This document shows positions 25,016-33,284 of a stretch of 64,000 bases of DNA, piece after piece (position 1 is the stretch's first letter; each line of letters opens with the position of its first letter). The stretch comes from Pseudopedobacter alpinus (lineage in GTDB: Bacteria > Bacteroidota > Bacteroidia > Sphingobacteriales > Sphingobacteriaceae): contig NZ_JBHULV010000052.1 of NCBI RefSeq assembly GCF_042684645.1, forward strand, positions 62,001 through 126,000. Reading direction: 5' to 3'. A model generated the notes under the pieces. The model was not told the origin of the DNA. It searched no databases and was given only the letters and a program-made list of their open reading frames with translations. Both the position numbers and the translations under genes were made by a program.

Positions 25016-26191
25016 ATGACAATCAATTTTTTTGATGACCAATCAAGAACATCATTACTTCCTTTAACATATACTCGCCCCGTTGCCGATTTACGTATCG
25101 GGATTATGAAAATTTCTGAGAAGTGGCTTTTTCATTTCCCATCAGAAGTAGGATATCTTACAGAAACTTACTTACAAGATAAATTTCCTTTAATTGAAGG
25201 AGAAAATAAACTGTTTATAAATGGTTCGGTTTGCCCAGATGCAAGTTTGTTAGCTGCTATTAGTGGTTTAAGCGATGGACAAGCATTAGTTAATGATGAT
25301 GTTTGTATTGCTGTTAAAAGCAATCAAAATCGGTTTTATTTTAATGATTTAACTGGATTTGATATCATTGAATACCAAAATCCCTTTTTGAAAATCACCT
25401 TTCCAGAAGATATTTTTAAATTTAATGATACTGCATTAAGAGCTGACTTTAAAGTTTTAACCAAAGGAAGAACTTCTGCTAAATTAAATACTACCAACAC
25501 CATTATTGGTGATGACATTTTTGTAGAAGAAGGTGTAGAAGCAGAATGTTGTACTTTTAATACCAAAAATGGACCTATATATTTAGGTAAAAATAGTCAG
25601 GTTTGGGAAGGGTCGCACATACGTGGCGCTTTAGCATTATGTGAGAATTCTCAAATTAAATTAGGTACTAAAATATACGGAGCTACAACCATTGGCCCTA
25701 ATTGTAGGGTAGGAGGTGAAATTAATAACGCTGTTATTTGGGGTAACTCATCAAAAGGACACGAGGGTTATTTAGGTAATTCTGTGCTTGGTGAATGGTG
25801 CAATATTGGTGCGGATACCAATAATTCTAACCTTAAAAACAACTATGCAGAAGTGAAACTTTGGGATTATAAAACCCAACGGTTTCGTAAAACAGGTTTA
25901 CAATTTTGTGGTTTAATAATGGCCGACCATGCCAAATGTGGTATAAATACCATGTTTAATACAGGAACTGTGGTTGGAGTAGGGGCAAATGTGTTTGGTG
26001 CAGGTTTTCCGCGTAATTTTGTTGCCGATTTTGCTTGGGGTGGTGCGCATGGTTTTGAAGTTTACAGCCTAAATAAAATGTTTGAAACCGTAACTAAGGT
26101 TTTTGAACGTAAAGGAAAGATATTTGATGATATTGAAAGAAATTTACTAACTAACATATTTGAATTTACAGAACAATATAGAAGATTTTAA
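25016..26191 (+). CDS. Alternative GlmU-like nucleotidyltransferase/acetyltransferase
   Basis: 391 residues from MTINFFDDQSRTSLLPLTYT (ATG 25016-25018); an upstream TTG at 25001 lies in the terminator. The N-terminal half looks like a reduced sugar nucleotidyltransferase (LLPLTYTRPVADLRIGI). The C-terminal half is a left-handed beta-helix with hexapeptide repeats (GDDIFVEEGVEA, AVIWGNSSKGHEGYLGNSVL, TGTVVGVGANVFGAGF). This matches the Bacteroidota-type alternative GlmU (TIGR03991), thought to make UDP-GlcNAc from glucosamine-1-phosphate. tpiA follows after 4 bp, so the two are co-transcribed. The family assignment is from memory. Confidence 0.85.
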   Translation: MTINFFDDQSRTSLLPLTYTRPVADLRIGIMKISEKWLFHFPSEVGYLTETYLQDKFPLIEGENKLFINGSVCPDASLLAAISGLSDGQALVNDDVCIAVKSNQNRFYFNDLTGFDIIEYQNPFLKITFPEDIFKFNDTALRADFKVLTKGRTSAKLNTTNTIIGDDIFVEEGVEAECCTFNTKNGPIYLGKNSQVWEGSHIRGALALCENSQIKLGTKIYGATTIGPNCRVGGEINNAVIWGNSSKGHEGYLGNSVLGEWCNIGADTNNSNLKNNYAEVKLWDYKTQRFRKTGLQFCGLIMADHAKCGINTMFNTGTVVGVGANVFGAGFPRNFVADFAWGGAHGFEVYSLNKMFETVTKVFERKGKIFDDIERNLLTNIFEFTEQYRRF

Positions 26192-26195
26192 AATT

Positions 26196-26963
26196 ATGAG
26201 AAAGAAAATTGTAGCAGGAAACTGGAAAATGAATAAAGATTATACCGATGGATTATCTCTTTTTTCTGAGGTAATTAATATGGTAAAAGACGAAGTAAGA
26301 GGCGACCAACAAGTGATAGTTTGTGCTCCTTACATACATTTACATAGTTTAACAGCTTTAGGCAAAGGATATGAGCAAGTAAGTGTTGGTGCGCAAAATG
26401 CTCATCAAGAAACTGCTGGAGCATATACTGGTGAAATTTCAACTTCAATGCTTGCGTCTATTGGTGTAGAATATGTGATTTTAGGTCACTCAGAAAGAAG
26501 ACAATATTTTGGCGAAGACAATGCGCTTTTAGCTAAAAAGACAGACGCTGCTTTAAAAAGTAATTTGAAGCCTATTTTTTGTATTGGCGAAACTTTAACA
26601 GAACGTGAAGGTGGAACTTATTTTGATGTTGTAAAATCTCAGTTAGCAGAAGGGACTTTCCATTTAGATGCAGCAGATTTTGCCAAATTAGTAATTGCTT
26701 ACGAGCCAGTTTGGGCCATTGGTACAGGTGTAACAGCTTCTTCAGACCAAGCACAAGAAATTCATGCTTTTATCCGTAAAGAAATTGCAGCTAAATATGG
26801 TGATGTAGTTGCACAAGAAACTTCTATTTTATATGGTGGTAGCTGTAACCCAAAAAATGCTGATGAATTATTTTCTCAGCCAGATATTGACGGCGGATTA
26901 ATTGGTGGCGCTTCTTTAAAATCGAGAGATTTTGTGGATATAGCTAAAGCTTTTAATAGCTAA
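26196..26963 (+). CDS. tpiA: Triosephosphate isomerase
   Basis: 255 residues from MRKKIVAGNWKMNKDYTDG (ATG 26196-26198), 4 bp after the previous stop. Catalytic residues are intact: Lys in GNWKMN, His in ILGHSERRQYFGE, Glu in AYEPVWAIGTG; the phosphate-binding ILYGGSCNPKNADE and GLIGGASL follow. Glycolysis and gluconeogenesis enzyme, cytoplasmic. The gene ends at a terminator-like hairpin. Confidence 0.97.
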   Translation: MRKKIVAGNWKMNKDYTDGLSLFSEVINMVKDEVRGDQQVIVCAPYIHLHSLTALGKGYEQVSVGAQNAHQETAGAYTGEISTSMLASIGVEYVILGHSERRQYFGEDNALLAKKTDAALKSNLKPIFCIGETLTEREGGTYFDVVKSQLAEGTFHLDAADFAKLVIAYEPVWAIGTGVTASSDQAQEIHAFIRKEIAAKYGDVVAQETSILYGGSCNPKNADELFSQPDIDGGLIGGASLKSRDFVDIAKAFNS

Positions 26964-26983
26964 GCTTTTTTGAAATTATATTT

Positions 26984-27025
26984 AGGCCTAAATTGAAGCT
27001 TTAAAGTTTTGATTTGGGCCTTTTT
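26984..27025 (+). terminator. Probable terminator after tpiA
   Basis: Stem AGGCCTAAAT pairing with ATTTGGGCCT (one mismatch) around an 18-nt AT-rich loop, followed by TTTTT. Confidence 0.65.
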
Positions 27026-27406
27026 GTAGGTAATTGTATTATTCAGCTAAATATAATAGATATTTTTGTGCAACAATTTCTCGAGGATTTATGGTGTTGT
27101 TTTTTTATCATAGAGCGCACTGAGGTTAAAGAGTTAGATTGATAGAAATCTGTGGTGATTTTTGAAATTTTCGGGAGTTGCTTACCACTGAGTACGTATA
27201 GGTCACAGATTTATAAAGATATTATTGTACGGTAATTTGCGGAATCTTAGGGAGAAACTAATCAGAAATATCTGAGAAAAATTTTTAACAATCAGTTTTT
27301 CGCAAATCATCATCTAATCATTACCAAAGAAAAGATTTACATCGAAAGCCCGTTAAAATCCACATAAAATTGTTGTAATTTGGTGTGTAAATTTTTAGTT
27401 AAAAGC
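27026..27406. other. Gene-free stretch upstream of prmA
   Basis: About 380 bp without a credible ORF. It contains decayed pieces of the intergenic family seen at 12180-12460, for example GAGCGCACTGAGGTTAAAGA (27113-27132), AAATCTGTGGTGATTTTTGA (27147-27166) and CCACTGAGTACGTATAGGTC (27185-27204). No clear -33/-7 pair was found for prmA. Confidence 0.45.
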
Positions 27407-28246
27407 ATGAATTATAAAGAACTTGTTTTCACTGTTTTAAGTGATGAAAGCTATCAAAAAGATATTTTAATAGCTGCCCTTGGTGAAATTGATTACGATA
27501 CATTTGAAGAAACGGAAGAAGGGTTTAAAGCATATATTACAGAAGATGCTTACAGCGAAATTAAATTACAAAACACAATAGGTATTTATAATTGCAGTAT
27601 AAACTTTTCTTTTATAATTAACGATGTGGAGCAAGAAAATTGGAACCAGGTTTGGGAAAGTAATTTTGAACCTATTGAAATTAAGGATCAGGTTTATGTT
27701 AGAGCAACTTTTCATCAACCTAAACCTGCTTTCAAACATGAAATTATAATTGACCCAAAAATGGCTTTTGGTACAGGACATCACCAAACAACCGCCATGA
27801 TTATGGAATATTTGTTAGAGACAGATGTAGCTGATAAAACCATTTTAGATATGGGTTGTGGTACAGCAATCTTAGCAATTTTGGCAAGTAAATTAGGTGC
27901 TCAATCTTTAGTTGCCATAGATAATGACTCAGTTTGTTATGAAAGTACTTTAGAAAATGCGGAATTGAATCAAATCAATAATTTAAATGCATTTTGTGGC
28001 TCTAAAGAAGTAATTCCTCAACAACAATTTGAAATTATCTTGGCTAACATAAACAGAAATATATTATTAGACCAAATTGAAACGTATGCTGAGGTATTAT
28101 CAGCAAAAGGTGAAATATTTTTTAGTGGTTTTTACGAGTCTCCAGATTTAAAAATGATTGAAGAGGAAGCTAATAAATACGGTTTAAATTATGTAAGCCA
28201 TAAAAAAACAGATTTATGGGTTGCCGCTAGATTTATAAAAAACTAA
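27407..28246 (+). CDS. prmA: Ribosomal protein L11 methyltransferase
   Basis: 279 residues from MNYKELVFTVLSDES; an in-frame start 27 bp upstream is less likely. The N-terminal L11-binding region is followed by FGTGHHQTTAMIMEYLL, the SAM-binding motif ILDMGCGTAILAILASKLGA, and ILANINRNILLDQ, the PrmA substrate-site motif. It trimethylates ribosomal protein L11. The next gene starts 3 bp after its stop, so both are co-transcribed. Confidence 0.94.
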   Translation: MNYKELVFTVLSDESYQKDILIAALGEIDYDTFEETEEGFKAYITEDAYSEIKLQNTIGIYNCSINFSFIINDVEQENWNQVWESNFEPIEIKDQVYVRATFHQPKPAFKHEIIIDPKMAFGTGHHQTTAMIMEYLLETDVADKTILDMGCGTAILAILASKLGAQSLVAIDNDSVCYESTLENAELNQINNLNAFCGSKEVIPQQQFEIILANINRNILLDQIETYAEVLSAKGEIFFSGFYESPDLKMIEEEANKYGLNYVSHKKTDLWVAARFIKN

Positions 28247-28249
28247 GAG

Positions 28250-29614
28250 ATGAGGGTACATTTTATTGCTATTGGTGGTGCAGCCATGCATAATTTAGCT
28301 ATTGCATTGCATTTAAAAGGATTTAATGTGAGTGGTTCTGACGACGTTGTTTATGAGCCGTCTAAAACAAGGTTGCAAAAGAGTGGTATTTTACCTAAAC
28401 AAGAAGGCTGGATTCCGGAAAACATTACCAAAGATATTGATGCCGTAATTTTAGGAATGCATGCCAGAATTGATAATCCTGAGCTTTTAAAAGCGCAAGA
28501 ATTAGGTTTACCAATTTATTCTTATCCCGAATACATTTACCAACAGTCATTAAACAAAAAACGTATTGTTGTAGGTGGTAGTCATGGTAAAACAACTATA
28601 ACTTCAATGATTTTGCATGTGTTAAATCATTACAAAAAAGATTTTGATTATTTAGTTGGTGCACAAATAGCTGGTTTTGAAAACATGGTTAAGTTATCAG
28701 ATGCTCCTTTAATCGTAATTGAAGGAGACGAGTACTTAGCTTCGCCCATAGATAGAAGGCCAAAATTTCATTTGTATTACGCACATGTTGGAATTATAAG
28801 TGGTGTTGCATGGGATCATATCAATGTTTTTCCAACTTTTGATAGTTATAAATTACAGTTTGATATTTTTATAGATACCATTGAAGACAAAGGAACGCTA
28901 ATTTATTGTGAGGAAGATGAGGTTTTAAAAGATTTAGTTTTAAATCATAAATTCAAACAAAATTTAAATTGCATAGCTTATCATACTCCTCCTTTTGAAA
29001 TAGAAAACGGCATTACTTCCTTAAATTTTGAAAATAAGCTGATAGCGTTAAATGTGTTTGGGAGACATAATTTAATGAATTTAACAGCTGCAAGGTTTGC
29101 CTGCCAAGAAGCGGGAATAAATGAGGAAGACTTTTATACTGCTATAGTTTCTTTTACTGGTGCAGCAAAAAGGCTTGAAAAGCTTGGAGAAACAGATAGA
29201 TCTGTTGTTTATAAAGATTTTGCACACTCTCCGTCTAAATTAAAGGCCACAATTGACGCTGTTAAAGAACAGTTTGTAAATAGGAAACTGATTGCTTGCA
29301 TTGAGTTGCACACTTTTAGTAGTTTGAATGAAGATTTTTTAAAAGAATACGATGGAACAATGAATGGCGCAGAAATTGCTATTGTGTTTATAGATAAAAA
29401 AACGTTTGTTCAAAAAAACATGAAACCTTTTACAGAGGATGACGTATTTAACTCTTTTAACAAAGAAGGACTTAAATTTTTTGACAATACGGATAAAATA
29501 AAGCAATATATTGAAACGTTTAAATCGTCAGACAATAATTTATTAATGATGAGTTCTGGCACCTTTGGAGGTATTGATTTAGTTACATTAGCAAAATCTT
29601 TTCTTTACGGGTAA
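28250..29614 (+). CDS. mpl: Mur ligase family protein, Mpl-like
   Basis: 454 residues with the three Mur ligase domains: a UDP-binding N-terminal part (MRVHFIAIGGAAMHNLAIAL, GSDDVVYEP), an ATPase P-loop VVGGSHGKTTITSMILHVL and IEGDEYLASP, and a C-terminal domain with FGRHNLMNLTAA, YKDFAHSPSK and SSGTFGG. The SGSDD and HARIDNPEL segments resemble Mpl, which links recycled murein tripeptide to UDP-MurNAc, more than MurC. It should act in peptidoglycan recycling in the cytoplasm. Starts 3 bp after prmA. MurC-like specificity is the main alternative. Confidence 0.82.
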   Translation: MRVHFIAIGGAAMHNLAIALHLKGFNVSGSDDVVYEPSKTRLQKSGILPKQEGWIPENITKDIDAVILGMHARIDNPELLKAQELGLPIYSYPEYIYQQSLNKKRIVVGGSHGKTTITSMILHVLNHYKKDFDYLVGAQIAGFENMVKLSDAPLIVIEGDEYLASPIDRRPKFHLYYAHVGIISGVAWDHINVFPTFDSYKLQFDIFIDTIEDKGTLIYCEEDEVLKDLVLNHKFKQNLNCIAYHTPPFEIENGITSLNFENKLIALNVFGRHNLMNLTAARFACQEAGINEEDFYTAIVSFTGAAKRLEKLGETDRSVVYKDFAHSPSKLKATIDAVKEQFVNRKLIACIELHTFSSLNEDFLKEYDGTMNGAEIAIVFIDKKTFVQKNMKPFTEDDVFNSFNKEGLKFFDNTDKIKQYIETFKSSDNNLLMMSSGTFGGIDLVTLAKSFLYG

Positions 29615-29684
29615 ATAAAAATATAATTTTAACGTTCTCAATTATTTATATATAGTTTGAGTGTGAATTTAAGGATAGGATAAA

Positions 29685-30026
29685 ATGAAGTTATTAGGAA
29701 AAAAAATTAGGTTACTAAGACATCAAAAGGGATGGAGCCAAGAAGATGTTGCTAAACAATTGGATATTTCAATACCAGCATTCTCGAAAATTGAAACCGG
29801 AATTACTGATGTTAATTTATCAAGGTTAGAGCAAATTTCAGCATTGTTTGATATGAGCATTGTTCAATTATTAACCTATAATGACCCTGAGCAGGAGATT
29901 AAAAATGCTTCTGATTTAGAGGTTGTTTCTAAGCAATTGCATGAAAGAGGTTTAGAAGTTATCGACTTGCAAAAGAAAGTTATTGAACTTTATGAAGAAA
30001 TACGAAGCGTTAAGAACTTTGCATAA
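29685..30026 (+). CDS. XRE-family helix-turn-helix regulator
   Basis: 113 residues. An N-terminal HTH_3 domain (LGKKIRLLRHQKGWSQEDVA then LDISIPAFSKIETGITDVNL, with a fitting recognition helix) is followed by a coiled-coil C-terminus (VVSKQLHERGLEVIDLQKKV, ELYEEIRSV) for dimerisation. It probably binds DNA as a dimer. No obvious target: the neighbouring Mur ligase is 70 bp upstream, and a terminator follows. Small regulators with this layout are frequent in Bacteroidota. Confidence 0.88.
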   Translation: MKLLGKKIRLLRHQKGWSQEDVAKQLDISIPAFSKIETGITDVNLSRLEQISALFDMSIVQLLTYNDPEQEIKNASDLEVVSKQLHERGLEVIDLQKKVIELYEEIRSVKNFA

Positions 30027-30042
30027 ACAATGTTTTTCTAAA

Positions 30043-30074
30043 AAAGTCTTGATTAAAACATCAAGACTTTTTTT
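30043..30074 (+). terminator. Rho-independent terminator after the XRE gene
   Basis: Eleven-pair stem AAAGTCTTGAT / ATCAAGACTTT with a 6-nt loop and a T run. Confidence 0.87.
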
Positions 30075-30225
30075 ATGTCTTTAATTTTGAAAGTATTAAG
30101 CTAGATTATTTTTTTATAAAACGATATCATCAATTTAATTTAACTTAACTGCTAAAAATTATATGGATTAAAAATTTATACCTTTAAAATTATAAATCTT
30201 ATAGAAATAGCTTAAAATAAAATTT

Positions 30226-30262
30226 AAAAAAAAAGGCTTCAGAAATTAATCCGAAGCCTTTA
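30226..30262 (-). terminator. Rho-independent terminator after the RGG-tailed helicase gene
   Basis: Nine-pair stem AAAGGCTTC / GAAGCCTTT; on the minus strand it is followed by eight or more T. It faces the XRE terminator; the 150 bp between holds nothing recognisable. Confidence 0.85.
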
Positions 30263-30288
30263 CATATAAAAATAATAATAGAATAAAC

Positions 30289-32223
30289 TTATCTATCGCC
30301 TCTACGTCCGCCACCGCCGCCGTATCCGCCACCACGGTTACTACCGCCGTCTTTTTTATCGTCTCTGCGTTTGCCAGAAAAATCTCTAAATCCACCACCG
30401 CTATTTCCACCTGCACCACCAGTTCTTTCTCTGCTTCCGCCACTTTTGCGTTCGCCACCACCGTATCCACCACCACTACTTCTTTCTCTACGTTCGCCAC
30501 CTCCGCTTCTGCGTTCGCCACCACCGTAGCCACCGCCTCCGCTTCTGCGTTCGCCACCACTGCTACTACGTCTTTCTCCGCCTTCTGGTGCGTCACCAGA
30601 AACTTCGATTCTTACATCGCGTCCGTGAAAATCAATTGGTTTAAAAGCTTCAGTTACTTTTTCTACAAATTCGGTTTCTACTTCAAAGAAAGAGAAAACA
30701 CCTTTCATGTCAATTTTACCTACAGAACGGCCAGTTATACCTGTGTTATTACAAATGTAACCTAATAAATCACCTCTTGTAAAATCATCAACAGCACCCA
30801 AGTTTATAAATAAACGAGTAAAACCTTCGCTAGTACCACGTCCGCCTCTTTCACTTCGTTCTCCTCTTTCACCGCGTTCGCTGTTTCTATCATCAGCGCC
30901 AGCATTTAAGTCTCTAGCACCTTTGTAATAATCTAAAAAGCGGTTAAACTCTAAAGAAACAAAACGTTTAATGATGTCTTCTTTGCTCAAATCTACAAAC
31001 TCGGCCATTATACGTGGTAAGTATTGCTCAATCTGAGTTTCATTAACCTCTACATTATGTACTTTATGTATCAAGCCAAATAATTGTTTCTCAACAACAT
31101 CAAAACCTGTTGGTACTTCTGCTTTAGTAAAAGATTTACCAATTTGTTTCTCTATCTGACGAATTTTACCAGTTTCTCTAGAATTGATAATCGCAATAGA
31201 AATACCAGATTTTCCTGCTCTACCAGTACGTCCGCTACGGTGCGTATAGTTAGCAATCTCATCTGGTAAAGAATAATTAATAACGTGAGTAACTTCATTA
31301 ACATCAATACCACGGGCAGCAACATCAGTAGCAATTAAAAGCTGTAAGCTTCTATCACGGTAACGTTTCATTACTTTATCACGTTGTTGTTGTGATAAAT
31401 CTCCGTGTAATGCATCGGCATTGTAACCATCTTTAACTAAAGACTCAGCAATTTCTTGAGTTTCAATTTTTGTACGACAGAAAACAATACCAAATATATC
31501 TGGATTATAATCTACAATACGTTTAAACGCAGCATATTTATCACGAGCTTTAACAATGTAATACTCATGTTCAATATTTACGTTACCTGTGTTTTTTGTT
31601 CCCATTGTTAACTCTTTCGGGTCAGTCATGTAGTTTTGAGCAATAGCTCTTACTTCACGAGGCATGGTAGCTGAAAATAACCAGGTTTTTTTAGTTTTTG
31701 GAGTAGTTGATAAAATTTCATCAATATCTTCCTGAAAACCCATGTTTAACATCTCGTCAGCTTCGTCTAAAACAACGTATTTAACTTCTGAGAAATCGAT
31801 GGCTTTTCTGTTCAAAATGTCTTTCATTCTACCTGGGGTAGCTACAACAATGTGAACTCCTCTCTTAATGTCACGTAATTGGTTTACAATATTGGCACCG
31901 CCATATACTGCTACCACGTTTACATTAGGAAGGTTTTTTGCATAATTTTTAACGTCGTTGCTTATTTGTAAACAAAGTTCACGTGTTGGGCAAAGAATTA
32001 AAGCTTGAGGGAAATTTTTCTTGTAGTCTATTAGTTCTAAAAGTGGAAGACCAAATGCGGCGGTCTTTCCGGTTCCTGTCTGGGCTAATCCGACAAAATC
32101 GTTGCTGCCTGATAACAATACTGGAATGGCACTTTCCTGTATCGGAGTAGGGTTTTCAAAACCTAACTCGGTTATCGCATTAACAATATCTTCACGGATC
32201 CCCAATTCATTGAATGGGTTCAT
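30289..32223 (-). CDS. deaD: DEAD-box RNA helicase with RNA-binding domain and RGG tail
   Basis: 644 residues. The helicase core (residues ~1-370) has PTPIQ, AQTGTGKT, PTREL, VVATPGR, VLDEADEML, SAT, FCRTK, TDVAARGIDV and HRSGRTGR. A DbpA-type RNA-binding domain follows (~475-555, with RLFINLGAVDDFTRGDLLGY and FFEVETEFVEKV). The last ~90 residues are an Arg/Gly repeat tail (GGGERRSGGGGYGGGERRSG and similar). It is of the CsdA/DeaD/CshA class used in cold adaptation and ribosome biogenesis. A strong promoter and a hairpin at the mRNA 5' end precede it, hinting at post-transcriptional control. The tail's alternative frames give spurious Ala/Val/Glu-rich ORFs. Confidence 0.94.
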   Translation of the reverse strand: MNPFNELGIREDIVNAITELGFENPTPIQESAIPVLLSGSNDFVGLAQTGTGKTAAFGLPLLELIDYKKNFPQALILCPTRELCLQISNDVKNYAKNLPNVNVVAVYGGANIVNQLRDIKRGVHIVVATPGRMKDILNRKAIDFSEVKYVVLDEADEMLNMGFQEDIDEILSTTPKTKKTWLFSATMPREVRAIAQNYMTDPKELTMGTKNTGNVNIEHEYYIVKARDKYAAFKRIVDYNPDIFGIVFCRTKIETQEIAESLVKDGYNADALHGDLSQQQRDKVMKRYRDRSLQLLIATDVAARGIDVNEVTHVINYSLPDEIANYTHRSGRTGRAGKSGISIAIINSRETGKIRQIEKQIGKSFTKAEVPTGFDVVEKQLFGLIHKVHNVEVNETQIEQYLPRIMAEFVDLSKEDIIKRFVSLEFNRFLDYYKGARDLNAGADDRNSERGERGERSERGGRGTSEGFTRLFINLGAVDDFTRGDLLGYICNNTGITGRSVGKIDMKGVFSFFEVETEFVEKVTEAFKPIDFHGRDVRIEVSGDAPEGGERRSSSGGERRSGGGGYGGGERRSGGGERRERSSGGGYGGGERKSGGSRERTGGAGGNSGGGFRDFSGKRRDDKKDGGSNRGGGYGGGGGRRGDR

Positions 32224-32235
32224 GATAATTAATAA

Positions 32236-32257
32236 GGTTTAGCAACATCGCTAAACC
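32236..32257 (-). promoter_or_regulatory. Hairpin at the 5' end of the helicase mRNA
   Basis: Perfect 8-bp stem GGTTTAGC / GCTAAACC with a 6-nt loop, beginning about where transcription should start and 12 nt from the ATG on its far side. There is no T run, so it is not a terminator. It could stabilise the mRNA or be a site for the helicase's own activity. Confidence 0.6.
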
Positions 32258-32262
32258 GGGCG

Positions 32263-32293
32263 CAAAGGTATGATATTTATTTGGTAATCACAA
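32263..32293 (-). promoter_or_regulatory. Promoter of the RGG-tailed helicase gene
   Basis: On the minus strand TTG (32293-32291) and TACCTTTG (32270-32263) are spaced 20 bp, matching the Bacteroidota consensus exactly. Predicted transcription start near 32258. Confidence 0.78.
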
Positions 32294-32365
32294 GTTGTGG
32301 TAAATCATTGATTTTTAATTGGTTTACACGGTGTGAATGCAATCAACTAATTTAAAAGGAAAGAT

Positions 32366-32402
32366 TAAAAAAAGCCGTCTCTCGGAAATAGAGGCAGCAT
32401 AA
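32366..32402 (-). terminator. Probable terminator after fabI
   Basis: Imperfect nine-position stem (GCTGCCTCT with AGAGACGGC, one wobble and one mismatch) followed on the minus strand by TTTTTTT. It lies 32 bp past the fabI stop. Confidence 0.6.
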
Positions 32403-32434
32403 TTTATTTTATTATACTTTAATTAAAACTGATA

Positions 32435-33247
32435 CTATTCGCCCATTTTATCCATTACTTCCATACTTACACCTGTTGATGAGTAACCTCCATCATGAAA
32501 AAGATTTTGCATGGTAACCATTCGGGTTAAATCAGAAAATAATGTGATACAATAATCAGCACAAGATTCGGCATCGGCATTTCCTAAAGGAGCTACTTTA
32601 TCTGCGAAGTCGAAGAAATTATCGAATCCTTTAATTCCTGAACCTGCAGTTGTGCGAGTAGGAGACTGTGAAACTGTATTGATACGCACCTTTTTATCAA
32701 CGCCATAGTGGTAACCGAAGCTTCTGGCAATAGATTCTAACATGGCCTTAATATCAGCCATATCTGTATAGAAAGGGTAGGTGCGTTGTGCCGCCATATA
32801 GGTTAATGCAACAACACTTCCCCACTCGCTAATGGCATCCATTTTTTTAGCAACTGCCAACATTTTATGTAAAGACATTGCAGAAACATCTATACCTTTT
32901 GAAAAGTAGTCGTAATTAGATTCTGTGTAAGGAATTTTTTTACGGATATTAACGCTCATACCAATTGAGTGTAAAACAAAATCTATTTTACCACCCAAAA
33001 TTTCTTGTGCTTGCGTAAATAGATTTGTTAAATCTTCAACACTGGTAGCATCAGCCGGTATAATTGTTGAGCCAGTTTTTTCTGCTAAATTATTGATTTC
33101 GCCCATTCGCATAGCAATAGGGGCGTTAGTTAGCACAAATGTAGCACCTTCTTCATGTGCTTTTTCAGCTACTTTCCAAGCTATAGAGTTTGCATCTAAA
33201 GCGCCGGTAATGATACCTCTTTTTCCTTTTAGTAAATTGTAAGCCAT
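32435..33247 (-). CDS. fabI: Enoyl-[acyl-carrier-protein] reductase (NADH)
   Basis: 270 residues of the FabI type. The NADH site reads KGKRGIITGALDANSIAW; FVLHSIGMS lies in the central strand; the catalytic Tyr and Lys are in YPFYTDMADIKAMLESIARS with the Y-x6-K spacing of FabI; the loop INTVSQSPTRTTAGSGIKGF follows. It carries out the last reduction of fatty-acid elongation and is the triclosan target class. It lies 37 bp after recN on the same strand, so it may share that operon or use an unseen promoter. Confidence 0.95.
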   Translation of the reverse strand: MAYNLLKGKRGIITGALDANSIAWKVAEKAHEEGATFVLTNAPIAMRMGEINNLAEKTGSTIIPADATSVEDLTNLFTQAQEILGGKIDFVLHSIGMSVNIRKKIPYTESNYDYFSKGIDVSAMSLHKMLAVAKKMDAISEWGSVVALTYMAAQRTYPFYTDMADIKAMLESIARSFGYHYGVDKKVRINTVSQSPTRTTAGSGIKGFDNFFDFADKVAPLGNADAESCADYCITLFSDLTRMVTMQNLFHDGGYSSTGVSMEVMDKMGE

Positions 33248-33284
33248 ATTTTTTGATTTGTCATTATTTTATTTTTTACAGAAA

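Noticed and set aside
30246..30596. 116-codon minus-strand ORF rich in Ala, Val and Glu
   Set aside because: It is an alternative frame of the Arg/Gly-repeat tail of the DEAD-box helicase; its low complexity mirrors that repeat, and it lacks its own start signals.
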